The notes beneath the pieces are model-generated. The model was not told the origin of the DNA. It was given only the letters and a program-made list of their open reading frames with translations, and made no database searches. A DNA stretch of 15,147 bases from Bordetella parapertussis (GTDB lineage Bacteria; Pseudomonadota; Gammaproteobacteria; Burkholderiales; CAIKXV01), in the NCBI GenBank assembly GCA_945877995.1, contig CAMDXD010000049.1, forward strand, positions 1 to 15,147, given 5' to 3'. Positions 1 to 6,520 of this stretch are shown here, in pieces. How positions within the stretch are numbered: the first letter of the stretch is position 1; each line of letters begins with the position of its first letter. A program made the position numbers and the translations under genes.

Positions 1-1
1 C

Positions 2-168
2 GTCCGCATTCATCACTTAGATAAGCTCGAGCGGCTGTGCCGCTGCGTGAGCCGGACGCCGATGGCGGTGGATCGGCTGACGCTGAGCGCATCGGTGCAG
101 GTGCGCTACGGGTTCCAAACGCCCTGGCGCGACGGCACGACGGCACGACGCACGTGGTGCTCGAACCC
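2..168 (+). pseudogene. IS91-type transposase C-terminal remnant, frameshifted
   Basis: Reading from base 2 gives a peptide starting VRIHHLDKLERLCRCVSRTP and continuing through VRYGFQTPWRDGTT. From about base 148 the match resumes in another frame as THVVLEP. From memory, IS91-family (Y2-transposase) proteins carry the same run near their C-terminus: LERLCRY.SRP, then VRY.LKTPYRDGTTHVVFEP. The frame change coincides with an 8-base tandem duplication. The match ends about base 168, where the family would continue for roughly another hundred residues, so this is a dead fragment with its 5' part outside the window. It stops about five bases from the stop codon of the opposing MmgE/PrpD gene. The family call rests on pattern recognition, not on a search. 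Confidence 0.72.
131..150. repeat. 8-base tandem duplication causing a frameshift
   Basis: The unit GACGGCAC occurs twice in a row (131-138 and 139-146), followed by a partial third copy GACG. Eight bases is not a multiple of three. Removing one unit joins the transposase reading frame into a continuous ...WRDGTTHVVLEP. The duplication is therefore the likely inactivating change, probably from replication slippage. Confidence 0.8.
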
Positions 169-172
169 CCGG

Positions 173-1507
173 CTAAGCGTGCGTCAGACTCGCCAGCTGG
201 GAAACGTCGTTCAGTTCCTCGATCTTCCAGCAGGCTTCGATCAGCCGATCCGCGAGCGCGGCGGGCAGGATCCCCGCCGCCAGCCCCCGCAGTTTGGCCT
301 CGATGTCAGAATCCTTGAGCGGATTGCCGAGGCTGCCCAACGCATGCTCGACCCTGTTTTCGAGCAGGCGCCCATCTTTCAGCTTCACCCGCGCCAATGC
401 CTGGTGCCGGGCTAGTGTTTCCACTGCCACCGGGCGGATGCGGGCGCGCAGCGCGAGCACATCCGGGGCCGTCACCCGAGCATCCGAGAATTGCGCCTCG
501 CTGGCCGCGCCGTCGATCAGCGCTACAGCCCCGCAATGCACGACGCTGAATTTCCCTTCCAGTCCGCTCGCGGGGGCGGGATTGCCGGTCACCGCGATTG
601 TGGCTGGGTTCACGTGCAGTTCCACTGTTTCGATCTCCGGCACGGAGACGTCGTGATCGTTGCGGACGCGGATGCACGCGTCGATCGCGGCGTGGAGCAC
701 GATACCGCACGCGAACGGTTTGTAGACGTTGTATGAGACCTCGTACTGCTGCCCGAGGTTAAGGACGATCGGCGCCGGATCCGCGTCCGGGCCGAAGAGT
801 GCCGCAAACCCCTTGGTCGCCTCGAGGCTCGATTCGGAACTGGTGAATCCGCGTGCCGCGAGCAACGCCGCAGTCATGCCATTCTGCGCGGCCTGCCCAA
901 CAATGAAGCTCTTCGACATGGTACCGAAGACCACGCGCAGGCCGGCGGCTTGTGTGGCGGCGATGCCCAAGGCCCAGGTCATGTGCAGGGGGCTTAGCCG
1001 AAGCAGCGTGCCGGCCGCTGCCGCCGCGCCCAACACGCCGGCGACACTGTTGGCGAACCAGCGTGTGCTGCCCTTTACCCAGACGGCGTTGGCGACCCGG
1101 CATTCGACTTCCAGTCCCAGCAGAAACGCATGCAGTACGTCGGCGCCGCTTGCGTGCAGATGCTCACCCAGCGCCAATACGGCGGGCGCGACCGAACAGG
1201 ATGGATTGATGTTGGTGTTGCGCGGCTGGGCATCGTCGAAGTCCAGCACATGGCCGCTGATGCCGTTGATCAGTGCTGCGGTCAGTGCATCGACGCGGTT
1301 GCTGCGGCCGGCCAGTGTGGCCTGGCCGCCGACGGCAAACGGCGACAATGCGGCCAGCGCCCTATCAACGGCATCATGTCCGCTGCCGCCGATCGCACAC
1401 CCCACCCAGTTGAGGAGAGAGCGGGTCGCTTCATGTCGCACGGCGCGGGGGATGTCATCCAGACGGGAGGCCGCAAGGTACTCCGCGAGTGTTCGGGTCA
1501 CGCCCAT
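173..1507 (-). CDS. MmgE/PrpD family protein
   Basis: This 444-residue protein has the normal length and sequence style of the MmgE/PrpD family. That family includes 2-methylcitrate dehydratase (PrpD), cis-aconitate decarboxylase and related cytosolic enzymes acting on small carboxylic acids. The N-terminus (TRTLAEYLAASRLDDIPRAV) and the HVLDFDDA segment near residue 90 are typical; HVLDFDD is part of the conserved core. The ATG is preceded by GGAG five bases upstream. The gene is divergent from a Bug receptor across 115 bases, so the two may share a control region and a substrate. No other prp genes (prpB, prpC) are present, so a methylcitrate role is not supported; the substrate is probably another carboxylate. 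The C-terminus looks intact although an IS91 remnant ends almost at its stop codon. Confidence 0.9.
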   Translation of the reverse strand: MGVTRTLAEYLAASRLDDIPRAVRHEATRSLLNWVGCAIGGSGHDAVDRALAALSPFAVGGQATLAGRSNRVDALTAALINGISGHVLDFDDAQPRNTNINPSCSVAPAVLALGEHLHASGADVLHAFLLGLEVECRVANAVWVKGSTRWFANSVAGVLGAAAAAGTLLRLSPLHMTWALGIAATQAAGLRVVFGTMSKSFIVGQAAQNGMTAALLAARGFTSSESSLEATKGFAALFGPDADPAPIVLNLGQQYEVSYNVYKPFACGIVLHAAIDACIRVRNDHDVSVPEIETVELHVNPATIAVTGNPAPASGLEGKFSVVHCGAVALIDGAASEAQFSDARVTAPDVLALRARIRPVAVETLARHQALARVKLKDGRLLENRVEHALGSLGNPLKDSDIEAKLRGLAAGILPAALADRLIEACWKIEELNDVSQLASLTHA

Positions 1508-1560
1508 GGCGTCTCCACAGCATCCTCAATGCCGATTGCCGCAGCGGACATAGGGGCTAA

Positions 1561-1589
1561 TTGCGAGGGCATCGAAATTTTGATATTAG
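1561..1589 (+). promoter_or_regulatory. Candidate promoter for the Bug receptor gene
   Basis: In the AT-richer part of the divergent intergenic region, TTGCGA (1561-1566) is followed after 17 bases by TATTAG (1584-1589), each matching 4 of 6 sigma-70 consensus bases. The ATG lies 33 bases further on. An imperfect palindrome (ATCGAAATTTTGAT, 1571-1584) lies in the spacer and could bind a regulator. These are weak eye-read matches only. Confidence 0.3.
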
Positions 1590-1622
1590 AGAAGAGCGGG
1601 CGCATACCGAAAAGGACCGAGA

Positions 1623-2588
1623 ATGAAGCTGTCGTCCATCGCATCGCTGCTGGCAATCTGTGCCGGCAGCGCGTTCGCGCAAACGCCGGCGCCGTTTCCC
1701 GCCAAACCGATTCGCTGGATCGTGGATTTTCCGGCGGGCGGCGTGTCCGATATCCTCGCCCGGACGATCACCCAGCCGCTGAGCGAAGCCTGGAACACGG
1801 CGATCGTGGTCGACAACCGTGCGGGCGCCAACGGCATGATCGCCTACGACCTGCTGGCCAAGGCACCGGCCGACGGATACACCGCGGGCCTGATCAGCAC
1901 CGGCTTCGCGCTGAACTTCAGCCTGGTCCGCGCGCTGCCCTATGCGTTCAAGGATTTCATGCCGGTGGCGCTGATCGCGACGCGGCCGAATGCCCTGATC
2001 GTCAAGACCGGTCTGCCGGTAAAGAACGTGAAGGAGTTGATCGCGCTGGCGAAACAGAAGCCCGGCGCGCTCAACTACGCCTCGGTTGGCATCGGCAGCT
2101 CGCCACACCTGTCGGCCGAAATGTTCAAGACCGCGGCGGGGGTCGACATCCTGCACGTGCCTTACAAGGGCAGCGGTGCAGCGCTTACCGACCTGATCGC
2201 GGGTCCGGTGGACCTGATGTTCCTCACCCTGCCCGCGGTACTCCCGCATATCCATTCCGGCAAGCTGCAGATACTGGCCGTGACCGACACCCGGAGAAGC
2301 CCGGTTCTGCCGGCCGTTCCCACCACGGTGGAGTCCGGCCTGCCGGGCCTGGTCGTAATCGGCTGGTATGGGGTTGCGTTGCAGAGCGGCGTCCCCAAGA
2401 CGATTGCCGCGCGCTACACCACAGACATCAATCGCATTCTTGCCAAGCCCGAGATCCGCGACCGCATCGCGGGTCAGGGCGCCGAAGTAAGGGTGCTCAC
2501 CGCGCCAGAGTTCGATGCGTTCCTCAAGGAGGACATCGCGCGCGGAGCGAAGGCCGTCAAGGAGTCCGGCACCAAGGTGGAGGGGTAA
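1623..2588 (+). CDS. Bug family (TctC-like) periplasmic solute-binding receptor
   Basis: This 321-residue protein begins with a Sec signal peptide (MKLSSIASLLAICAGSAFA, probable cleavage before Q20). The mature part starts with the family signature FPAKPIRWIVDFPAGGVSD. Other Bug marks are VDNRAGANGM near residues 63-72, ADGYT, the HVPYKGSGAALTDLIAG block in the middle, and PTTVESGLPG. Bug proteins capture carboxylates and similar compounds in the periplasm for tripartite tricarboxylate transporters. AAGGA lies eight bases before the ATG. No TctA or TctB gene is in the window, so the receptor is an orphan. Its divergent partner is an MmgE/PrpD enzyme, which suggests an organic acid ligand; that is inference. 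A Rid-family gene converges on it after only 20 bases. Confidence 0.94.
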   Translation: MKLSSIASLLAICAGSAFAQTPAPFPAKPIRWIVDFPAGGVSDILARTITQPLSEAWNTAIVVDNRAGANGMIAYDLLAKAPADGYTAGLISTGFALNFSLVRALPYAFKDFMPVALIATRPNALIVKTGLPVKNVKELIALAKQKPGALNYASVGIGSSPHLSAEMFKTAAGVDILHVPYKGSGAALTDLIAGPVDLMFLTLPAVLPHIHSGKLQILAVTDTRRSPVLPAVPTTVESGLPGLVVIGWYGVALQSGVPKTIAARYTTDINRILAKPEIRDRIAGQGAEVRVLTAPEFDAFLKEDIARGAKAVKESGTKVEG

Positions 2589-2608
2589 CCCGCGCGCCGG
2601 GCGAGCGT

Positions 2609-3001
2609 TCAAGGCAGTGCCGCGATGGCATTGATCTCGATCAGCGGTCGCTCATCGACGAGGCCCGCCACTTCCACCATCGTCGCGGCCGGCGGCTCGC
2701 TCGGGAAATTTTCGCGCCGCACCGCATGAATCGAATCGAACTGCTTGACGTTTTTTACGAACATCGTCACCGACATGATGTCCTGCAGGGTGCCGCCGGC
2801 GGCGAGCATGGTTTCCCGCAGGTTGTCACTGACTTGGCGGGTTTGCGCAGCGATGTCGCCGACGATGGCGCCGGTTTTGTCGCGGGAGGTAAAGCCGGAA
2901 AGGAATACCAGGCGTCCCGGCCACATCACGACTACGGCGGGTGACCAGACGCCGGCGGGTTTCGAGATGTTTGCGGGTTGTAGCGTTTGCTTGATGAACA
3001 T
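2609..3001 (-). CDS. RidA/YjgF/UK114 family protein lacking the usual arginine
   Basis: This 130-residue protein has the size and fold signatures of the Rid family, including SGFTSRDKTGAIVGDIAAQT and the C-terminal PLIEINAIAALP. RidA proper hydrolyses reactive enamines and imines such as 2-aminoacrylate in the cytosol, using a conserved arginine in PAR(S/T)xVEV. Here that segment reads PPAATMVEV, so the arginine position is alanine (A106). Such proteins usually belong to other Rid subgroups whose chemistry is unclear, often found in catabolic clusters, so enamine deaminase activity should not be assumed. AAGGA lies six bases before the ATG. It converges on the Bug gene at 1623-2588 and may serve the same pathway. 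Confidence 0.9.
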   Translation of the reverse strand: MFIKQTLQPANISKPAGVWSPAVVVMWPGRLVFLSGFTSRDKTGAIVGDIAAQTRQVSDNLRETMLAAGGTLQDIMSVTMFVKNVKQFDSIHAVRRENFPSEPPAATMVEVAGLVDERPLIEINAIAALP

Positions 3002-3344
3002 AAGTCATCCTTGAACAGCGGATTGCTGGAGGAGACGTGCTGCCCGGTTTCAGTAGCGTTTTGAAGTAGCGTCCGCGCGATCCAACTGTACCCGATTCGC
3101 CGCGTTCAACACTTCGCAAAAAGTAAGCGGATGAAGCACGTCCTCATGGATACGTTGAACCGTTGCTGGTGACCGAAGTATCCCCCTGCAACTGCCCGGG
3201 CGCCTGCGCGGCGCGTTCGGAATTGGACGCGGCACGCCTGTGCCCTGGCGTCGAGACGGGGACACAGCGACCGGCATGTGCGTGACCTGCTGTCGAGGCG
3301 AACCGGGGCACTGGCTTTGCGGTCTGGGTTGGGGCAATGCGCGC
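3002..3344. other. 343-base intergenic gap without a recognised gene
   Basis: Open frames here give arginine/proline-rich peptides with no recognisable motif and no good ribosome-binding site, so I treat them as non-coding. The segment must hold the promoter of the minus-strand Rid gene and the 3' end of the minus-strand dioxygenase-Bug transcript. The part near 3061-3120 is visibly AT-richer (about 55% GC by hand count) than 3241-3300 (about 70%). I found no clear terminator, RNA gene or IS fragment. Confidence 0.5.
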
Positions 3345-4349
3345 TTACTTTGCCTTCATGTTTGTTCGCGTGATGATCTCGCCCCATTTGCTCATTTCCG
3401 AACGGATCAGGTCATCGAATTCCTTCGGCGTACCGACGCGGATATCGCCCCCGATCACATCCAGAGTCCTGTTCACGGACGCAAGCTGTGCGACCTTGGC
3501 GACCGCCTTGTTCAGGCTGTCGAGCACGGCTCGGGGCGTCCCGATCGGCGCGACCAGACCCCACCACACTTTCGCTTCGAAGTCCTTGAGGCCCTGCTCT
3601 GAAAGCGTTTCGATATCCGGCGCCGACCGCGTTCGGGTGAGTCCCGTCGTGCCGATCAGTTTGATGCGACCCGCCTTCACGAACGGCATCAGCTGCGACA
3701 GGCCGGTGAATACCATGTCTACGTTTCCGCCTGCCACTTCTGCCGTCGCGGGGCCGATCCCCTTGTACGGGATGCTGAGAAACTTCACACCGGCCCGGGC
3801 TTCCAGCAAGCCTATCGCGAGGTCCCCAGTCGCTCCCCCGCCTGCTGTCGCGAAGGTGAACTTGCCAGGCTCCTTCTTCACCGAGTTGATGAGTTCGCTG
3901 ACGGAGCGTATGGGAAGGCCGGCCCGAGCACCGAGCCCCATCGGGTAGCTGATGAACGACGCGACGCCCGCGAAATCACCGGGTGTACGAAACGGCAGCT
4001 TCTGATCCATCATCAATGGGTTGATCGCGAAGTTCGGATTCGCCGCCAGCAGCGTGTAGCCGTCGGGGTTCGCACGAGCGACAAGTTCCGCGCCGATCGT
4101 GCCGTTGGCACCGCCACGGTTGTCGACGAGTACCGGTACCCTCAACTCGTCCGAGAGCGGTTGCGAGATCGCTCGCGCGATGAAGTCGATCCCGCCCCCA
4201 GCGGCGAACGGCACCACGACCCTGATCGGGCGTGAAGGAAACTCCGCCGCACATGCAGGCATAGCCAGAATGGCAACACTCGTTGCCAGCGCAGCGCATG
4301 CAGTGATACGTGCCATCACAGGAGTTCGCGTCCCAGGCAGGGTCAACAT
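3345..4349 (-). CDS. Bug family (TctC-like) periplasmic solute-binding receptor
   Basis: The chosen start gives 334 residues. It is the ATG at 4349, which has AAGGAG eight bases upstream; an ATG 81 bases further upstream has no such site and would overlap the preceding gene. The protein starts with a signal peptide ending ATSVAILAMPACA, followed by EFPSRPIRVVVPFAAGGGID. Family marks are VDNRGGANGTIGAELVA, NPDGYT, a SIPYKGIGPATAEVAGG block and IETLSEQGLKDFEAKVWWG. The gene lies 74 bases downstream of the TauD-type dioxygenase on the same strand, so the two probably form an operon. The receptor may capture the acid that the dioxygenase oxidises, which is inference. No membrane components are nearby. 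Confidence 0.93.
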   Translation of the reverse strand: MLTLPGTRTPVMARITACAALATSVAILAMPACAAEFPSRPIRVVVPFAAGGGIDFIARAISQPLSDELRVPVLVDNRGGANGTIGAELVARANPDGYTLLAANPNFAINPLMMDQKLPFRTPGDFAGVASFISYPMGLGARAGLPIRSVSELINSVKKEPGKFTFATAGGGATGDLAIGLLEARAGVKFLSIPYKGIGPATAEVAGGNVDMVFTGLSQLMPFVKAGRIKLIGTTGLTRTRSAPDIETLSEQGLKDFEAKVWWGLVAPIGTPRAVLDSLNKAVAKVAQLASVNRTLDVIGGDIRVGTPKEFDDLIRSEMSKWGEIITRTNMKAK

Positions 4350-4356
4350 TCCAGCG

Positions 4357-4362
4357 CTCCTT
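4357..4362 (-). promoter_or_regulatory. Ribosome-binding site deciding the Bug receptor start
   Basis: The minus strand reads AAGGAG here, seven bases before the ATG at 4349. It supports this internal methionine over the upstream ATG at 4430 and the downstream one at 4316. Confidence 0.75.
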
Positions 4363-4423
4363 GAAGCGGTGGGCGGATCGAGGCGCGTGCGCGGTGTCGA
4401 TGGCTCGCAAGGCCGCGCATGCA

Positions 4424-5257
4424 TCAACAAGGTTCTTCGCCTGCCACGCTCACGCGATGCATCAGTCGCCGATACTTCTCCTTGTCGTATGCCGTCGCCG
4501 TGTGCAGTGTTCCCCGGTTGTCCCAGATGACCAGGTCCTCCGGCTTCCAGCGATGGGAGTACACACGTTCCGGTGTGGTCGCGGCATTGAAGAAGGACTG
4601 CAACAGGGCAGCGCCTCTTTCTTCGGGCAACCCGATCGGTGACGCGTACGTCGGGCGCCCGAGATAGATGGATTTCCTTCCGGTGATCGGGTGCGTCCGC
4701 ACAAGCGGATGCACGACGTCTGGAGCGCGCCGCCGTTGCTCTTCGGTTAACGGGGCCGCGTTCGGTCGACTCGCATGCAGCCGATCGTGACTGAACTGCA
4801 CCTTGGTCGCCGCATACTCCGCCTGCTGTTCGGCCGTGAGTGCGTCATGGAGATCATAGGTCTGAACGAACTGTGTGTCCGCGCCCTCAGGGGGCCCTTC
4901 GATGCAATACAGAAACGTGTATGCGGTGGGGCGGCGCATGACGGTCTGATCAGTGTGCCATCCGAAACCGTCGTTGGGATTTCCAATTTGGCGGCCGTTC
5001 TCCACGATGTTGGAGATGATGTACACCTGCGGCACCTCCGGATGCCAGAACTGTTCGCGAACCGCCGTCTCGACTTTCCCGAACAAAGAGGCGAAGTGCG
5101 TCAGCGTAGCGGGAGTCAGCTTCTGATCGCGAAGGACGACGACATGGTGTCGACCGAGCGCGACCTTGAGCTCTTCGGCGTTCTCCGATGACGCAGCACT
5201 GGCGTCCACGCCTTCGATGATGGCCCCGAGGTATTTGTGTACCGAGTGGACTTCCAT
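4424..5257 (-). CDS. TauD/TfdA family Fe(II)/2-oxoglutarate-dependent dioxygenase
   Basis: The chosen start gives 277 residues, the usual length for this family (E. coli TauD has 283). The metal-binding triad is visible: H101 and D103 in GFGWHTDQT, and H252 in WDNRGTLHTATAYD. R268 in LMHRV is the expected 2-oxoglutarate-binding arginine. The N-terminal half has the typical GVDAS and HHVVVLRDQKLTP segments. These cytosolic enzymes hydroxylate substrates such as taurine, other sulfonates or phenoxyacetates while decarboxylating 2-oxoglutarate; the substrate here cannot be read. The ATG at 5257 has AAGGAG eight bases upstream, while the longer frame to 5395 adds 46 residues unlike the family. 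It is first in a probable operon with the Bug receptor. Its 5' side faces an IS5-type transposase remnant. Confidence 0.92.
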   Translation of the reverse strand: MEVHSVHKYLGAIIEGVDASAASSENAEELKVALGRHHVVVLRDQKLTPATLTHFASLFGKVETAVREQFWHPEVPQVYIISNIVENGRQIGNPNDGFGWHTDQTVMRRPTAYTFLYCIEGPPEGADTQFVQTYDLHDALTAEQQAEYAATKVQFSHDRLHASRPNAAPLTEEQRRRAPDVVHPLVRTHPITGRKSIYLGRPTYASPIGLPEERGAALLQSFFNAATTPERVYSHRWKPEDLVIWDNRGTLHTATAYDKEKYRRLMHRVSVAGEEPC

Positions 5258-5265
5258 TTCGCGTG

Positions 5266-5271
5266 CTCCTT
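5266..5271 (-). promoter_or_regulatory. Ribosome-binding site deciding the dioxygenase start
   Basis: The minus strand reads AAGGAG here, eight bases before the ATG at 5257. The protein then begins MEVHSVHKYLGAIIEGVDAS, the natural family N-terminus. Confidence 0.75.
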
Positions 5272-5401
5272 CATGGCGTGACCTGCCGCACCCTTCCAGC
5301 GCCGCTGACCGTACCTGACCTGACCGGGTTCCACCGCACTGCGTGCCGTTGGATGAAGGCAAAAGCCATCGAGGGTCCAAGTCTGGTGAGATCACTTTGT
5401 C

Positions 5402-5452
5402 TTAACTGAGTTGCTCCACCTTGTCAACAGCGGAGTAAATCTGACCCACCTG
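5402..5452 (-). other. Possible insertion-sequence end fragment
   Basis: Just past the truncated IS5-type gene the minus strand reads GGTGGGTCAGATTTACTCCG, then CTGTTGACAAGGTGG. From memory, GTGGGTCA followed by a nearby TTGACA is common at the ends of some IS21-family elements. There is no matching partner end in the window and the resemblance is short, so this is only a hint that another element has been here. Confidence 0.2.
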
Positions 5453-5463
5453 GGTGCTTGTGT

Positions 5464-6183
5464 TCAGGCTGCCGACGGAGCTTTTTTCGCCGTCTGACCT
5501 GCCTTGCGCTTCTCCTCGAGCACCACCAGGTCGCTCGCGTGTTCCGACGCGATCTTCTTCACCTGGCTGCGGCGGCGGGCAATCTTCCACTCGATCTTCC
5601 GGCGGCCCACGCGCTGCTCGGCACCGGTGTAGCCCGCGTCGGCATGGACAGTCTTCTCCTTGCCATGAAGCAGCTGGTCCACCTGCTCGACATCGGATTC
5701 ATTGGCGGGCGTCGTGACGACCGTATGCACCAGTCCCGAATCGGTGTCGGCGCCGATGTGCGCCTTCATCCCGAAGTACCAGTTGTTGCCCTTCTTCGTC
5801 TGGTGCATCTCCAGGTCGCGCTTGCCGCTGCTGTTCTTCGTCGAACTGGGCGCCGCGATGATCGTCGCATCGACCATCGTTCCGCGCTTGACCATCATTC
5901 CCTTGCGAGCCAGGTAGGCGTTGACCGCATCCAGGATCAGCGGTGCGAGTTCCTCGCGCTCGATCAGTCGCCGGAAATTGACTCCGGTATGGAGCGGGCC
6001 CGGCACGACAGCGCAAGCGTCCCGCGCTCGCATCAACTCGTTGCGGATGGTGTCGTCGAACTGCGCCGATGCGACCTTGGTCGAGCGACGGGACGTTCCG
6101 CCGCGAGGTACCCGAGCGCCGTCAGTACGTGCAGTCGACCTAGCCATGCAGCTTCCCCTCGCCCCTGCTTGCGCACGATACAC
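5464..6183 (-). pseudogene. IS5-family transposase, truncated
   Basis: The 239-residue frame contains an unmistakable IS5-group DDE transposase core between about residues 69 and 205 (bases 5979-5569): NFRRLIEREELA, GTMVDATIIAAPSSTKN, EMHQTKKGNNWYFGMKAHIG and HADAGYTGAEQR. The first two catalytic aspartates are present (D105 in VDAT, D182 in ADAGY). The third residue, the glutamate in the EHPFR...KRQFG block, is missing: after RRRSQVKKIAS the frame becomes an unrelated tail and stops. The N-terminal ~100 residues of a complete transposase are also replaced by arginine-rich, unrecognised sequence. A full protein has about 320-360 residues. I found no terminal inverted repeats or target duplication. 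It should be inactive. Confidence 0.88.
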
Positions 6184-6206
6184 GCGCAGACTGAATCTGA
6201 GCTCCA

Positions 6207-6230
6207 GCGTGTGGTAAGCGCGTGTGGTAA
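6207..6230. repeat. 11-base direct repeat, two copies
   Basis: GCGTGTGGTAA occurs at 6207-6217 and again at 6220-6230, a 13-base period, in the gap between the IS5-type remnant and tRNA-Ser. It could be a small slippage product or a trace of an element end. No function is assigned. Confidence 0.6.
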
Positions 6231-6280
6231 CTGTGCAGCAAGGCCAGCGAACTCCCCCTAGGGAAAAAGCCTACGCGCTG

Positions 6281-6373
<93 letters not shown>

Positions 6374-6383
6374 GGGACGGCGG

Positions 6384-6389
6384 ATTTTA
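6384..6389 (-). promoter_or_regulatory. Candidate -10 box for tRNA-Ser
   Basis: The minus strand reads TAAAAT here, ten bases before the mature tRNA 5' end, a suitable place for a -10 element. The -35 candidate about 16 bases further upstream (TGGCAT) is poor. Confidence 0.4.
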
Positions 6390-6520
6390 CACGCATCCGG
6401 CATTCATGCCAGCACCCCCCGCTGGTGTGTCATATCGCTCGCCTGTACCGTGAACTAACACGCCACTGCGGCACCGGGGGCGTGGCACAATCGTTGCCCG
6501 TCGGACACCAGGGAAAGCCG

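Noticed and set aside
1130..2944. A 604-codon plus-strand open frame spanning MmgE/PrpD, the Bug gene and the Rid gene
   Set aside because: It crosses three well-supported genes in other frames and has low-complexity, arginine-rich content.
173..3001. A methylcitrate (propionate) cluster based on the PrpD-like gene
   Set aside because: No prpB, prpC, acnD or prpF genes are present, and the family covers many other enzymes.
3050..3387. Minus-strand open frames of 93-95 codons in the gap upstream of the Rid gene
   Set aside because: They are arginine/proline-rich with no motif, overlap each other in different frames and lack a convincing ribosome-binding site, as expected by chance in GC-rich DNA.
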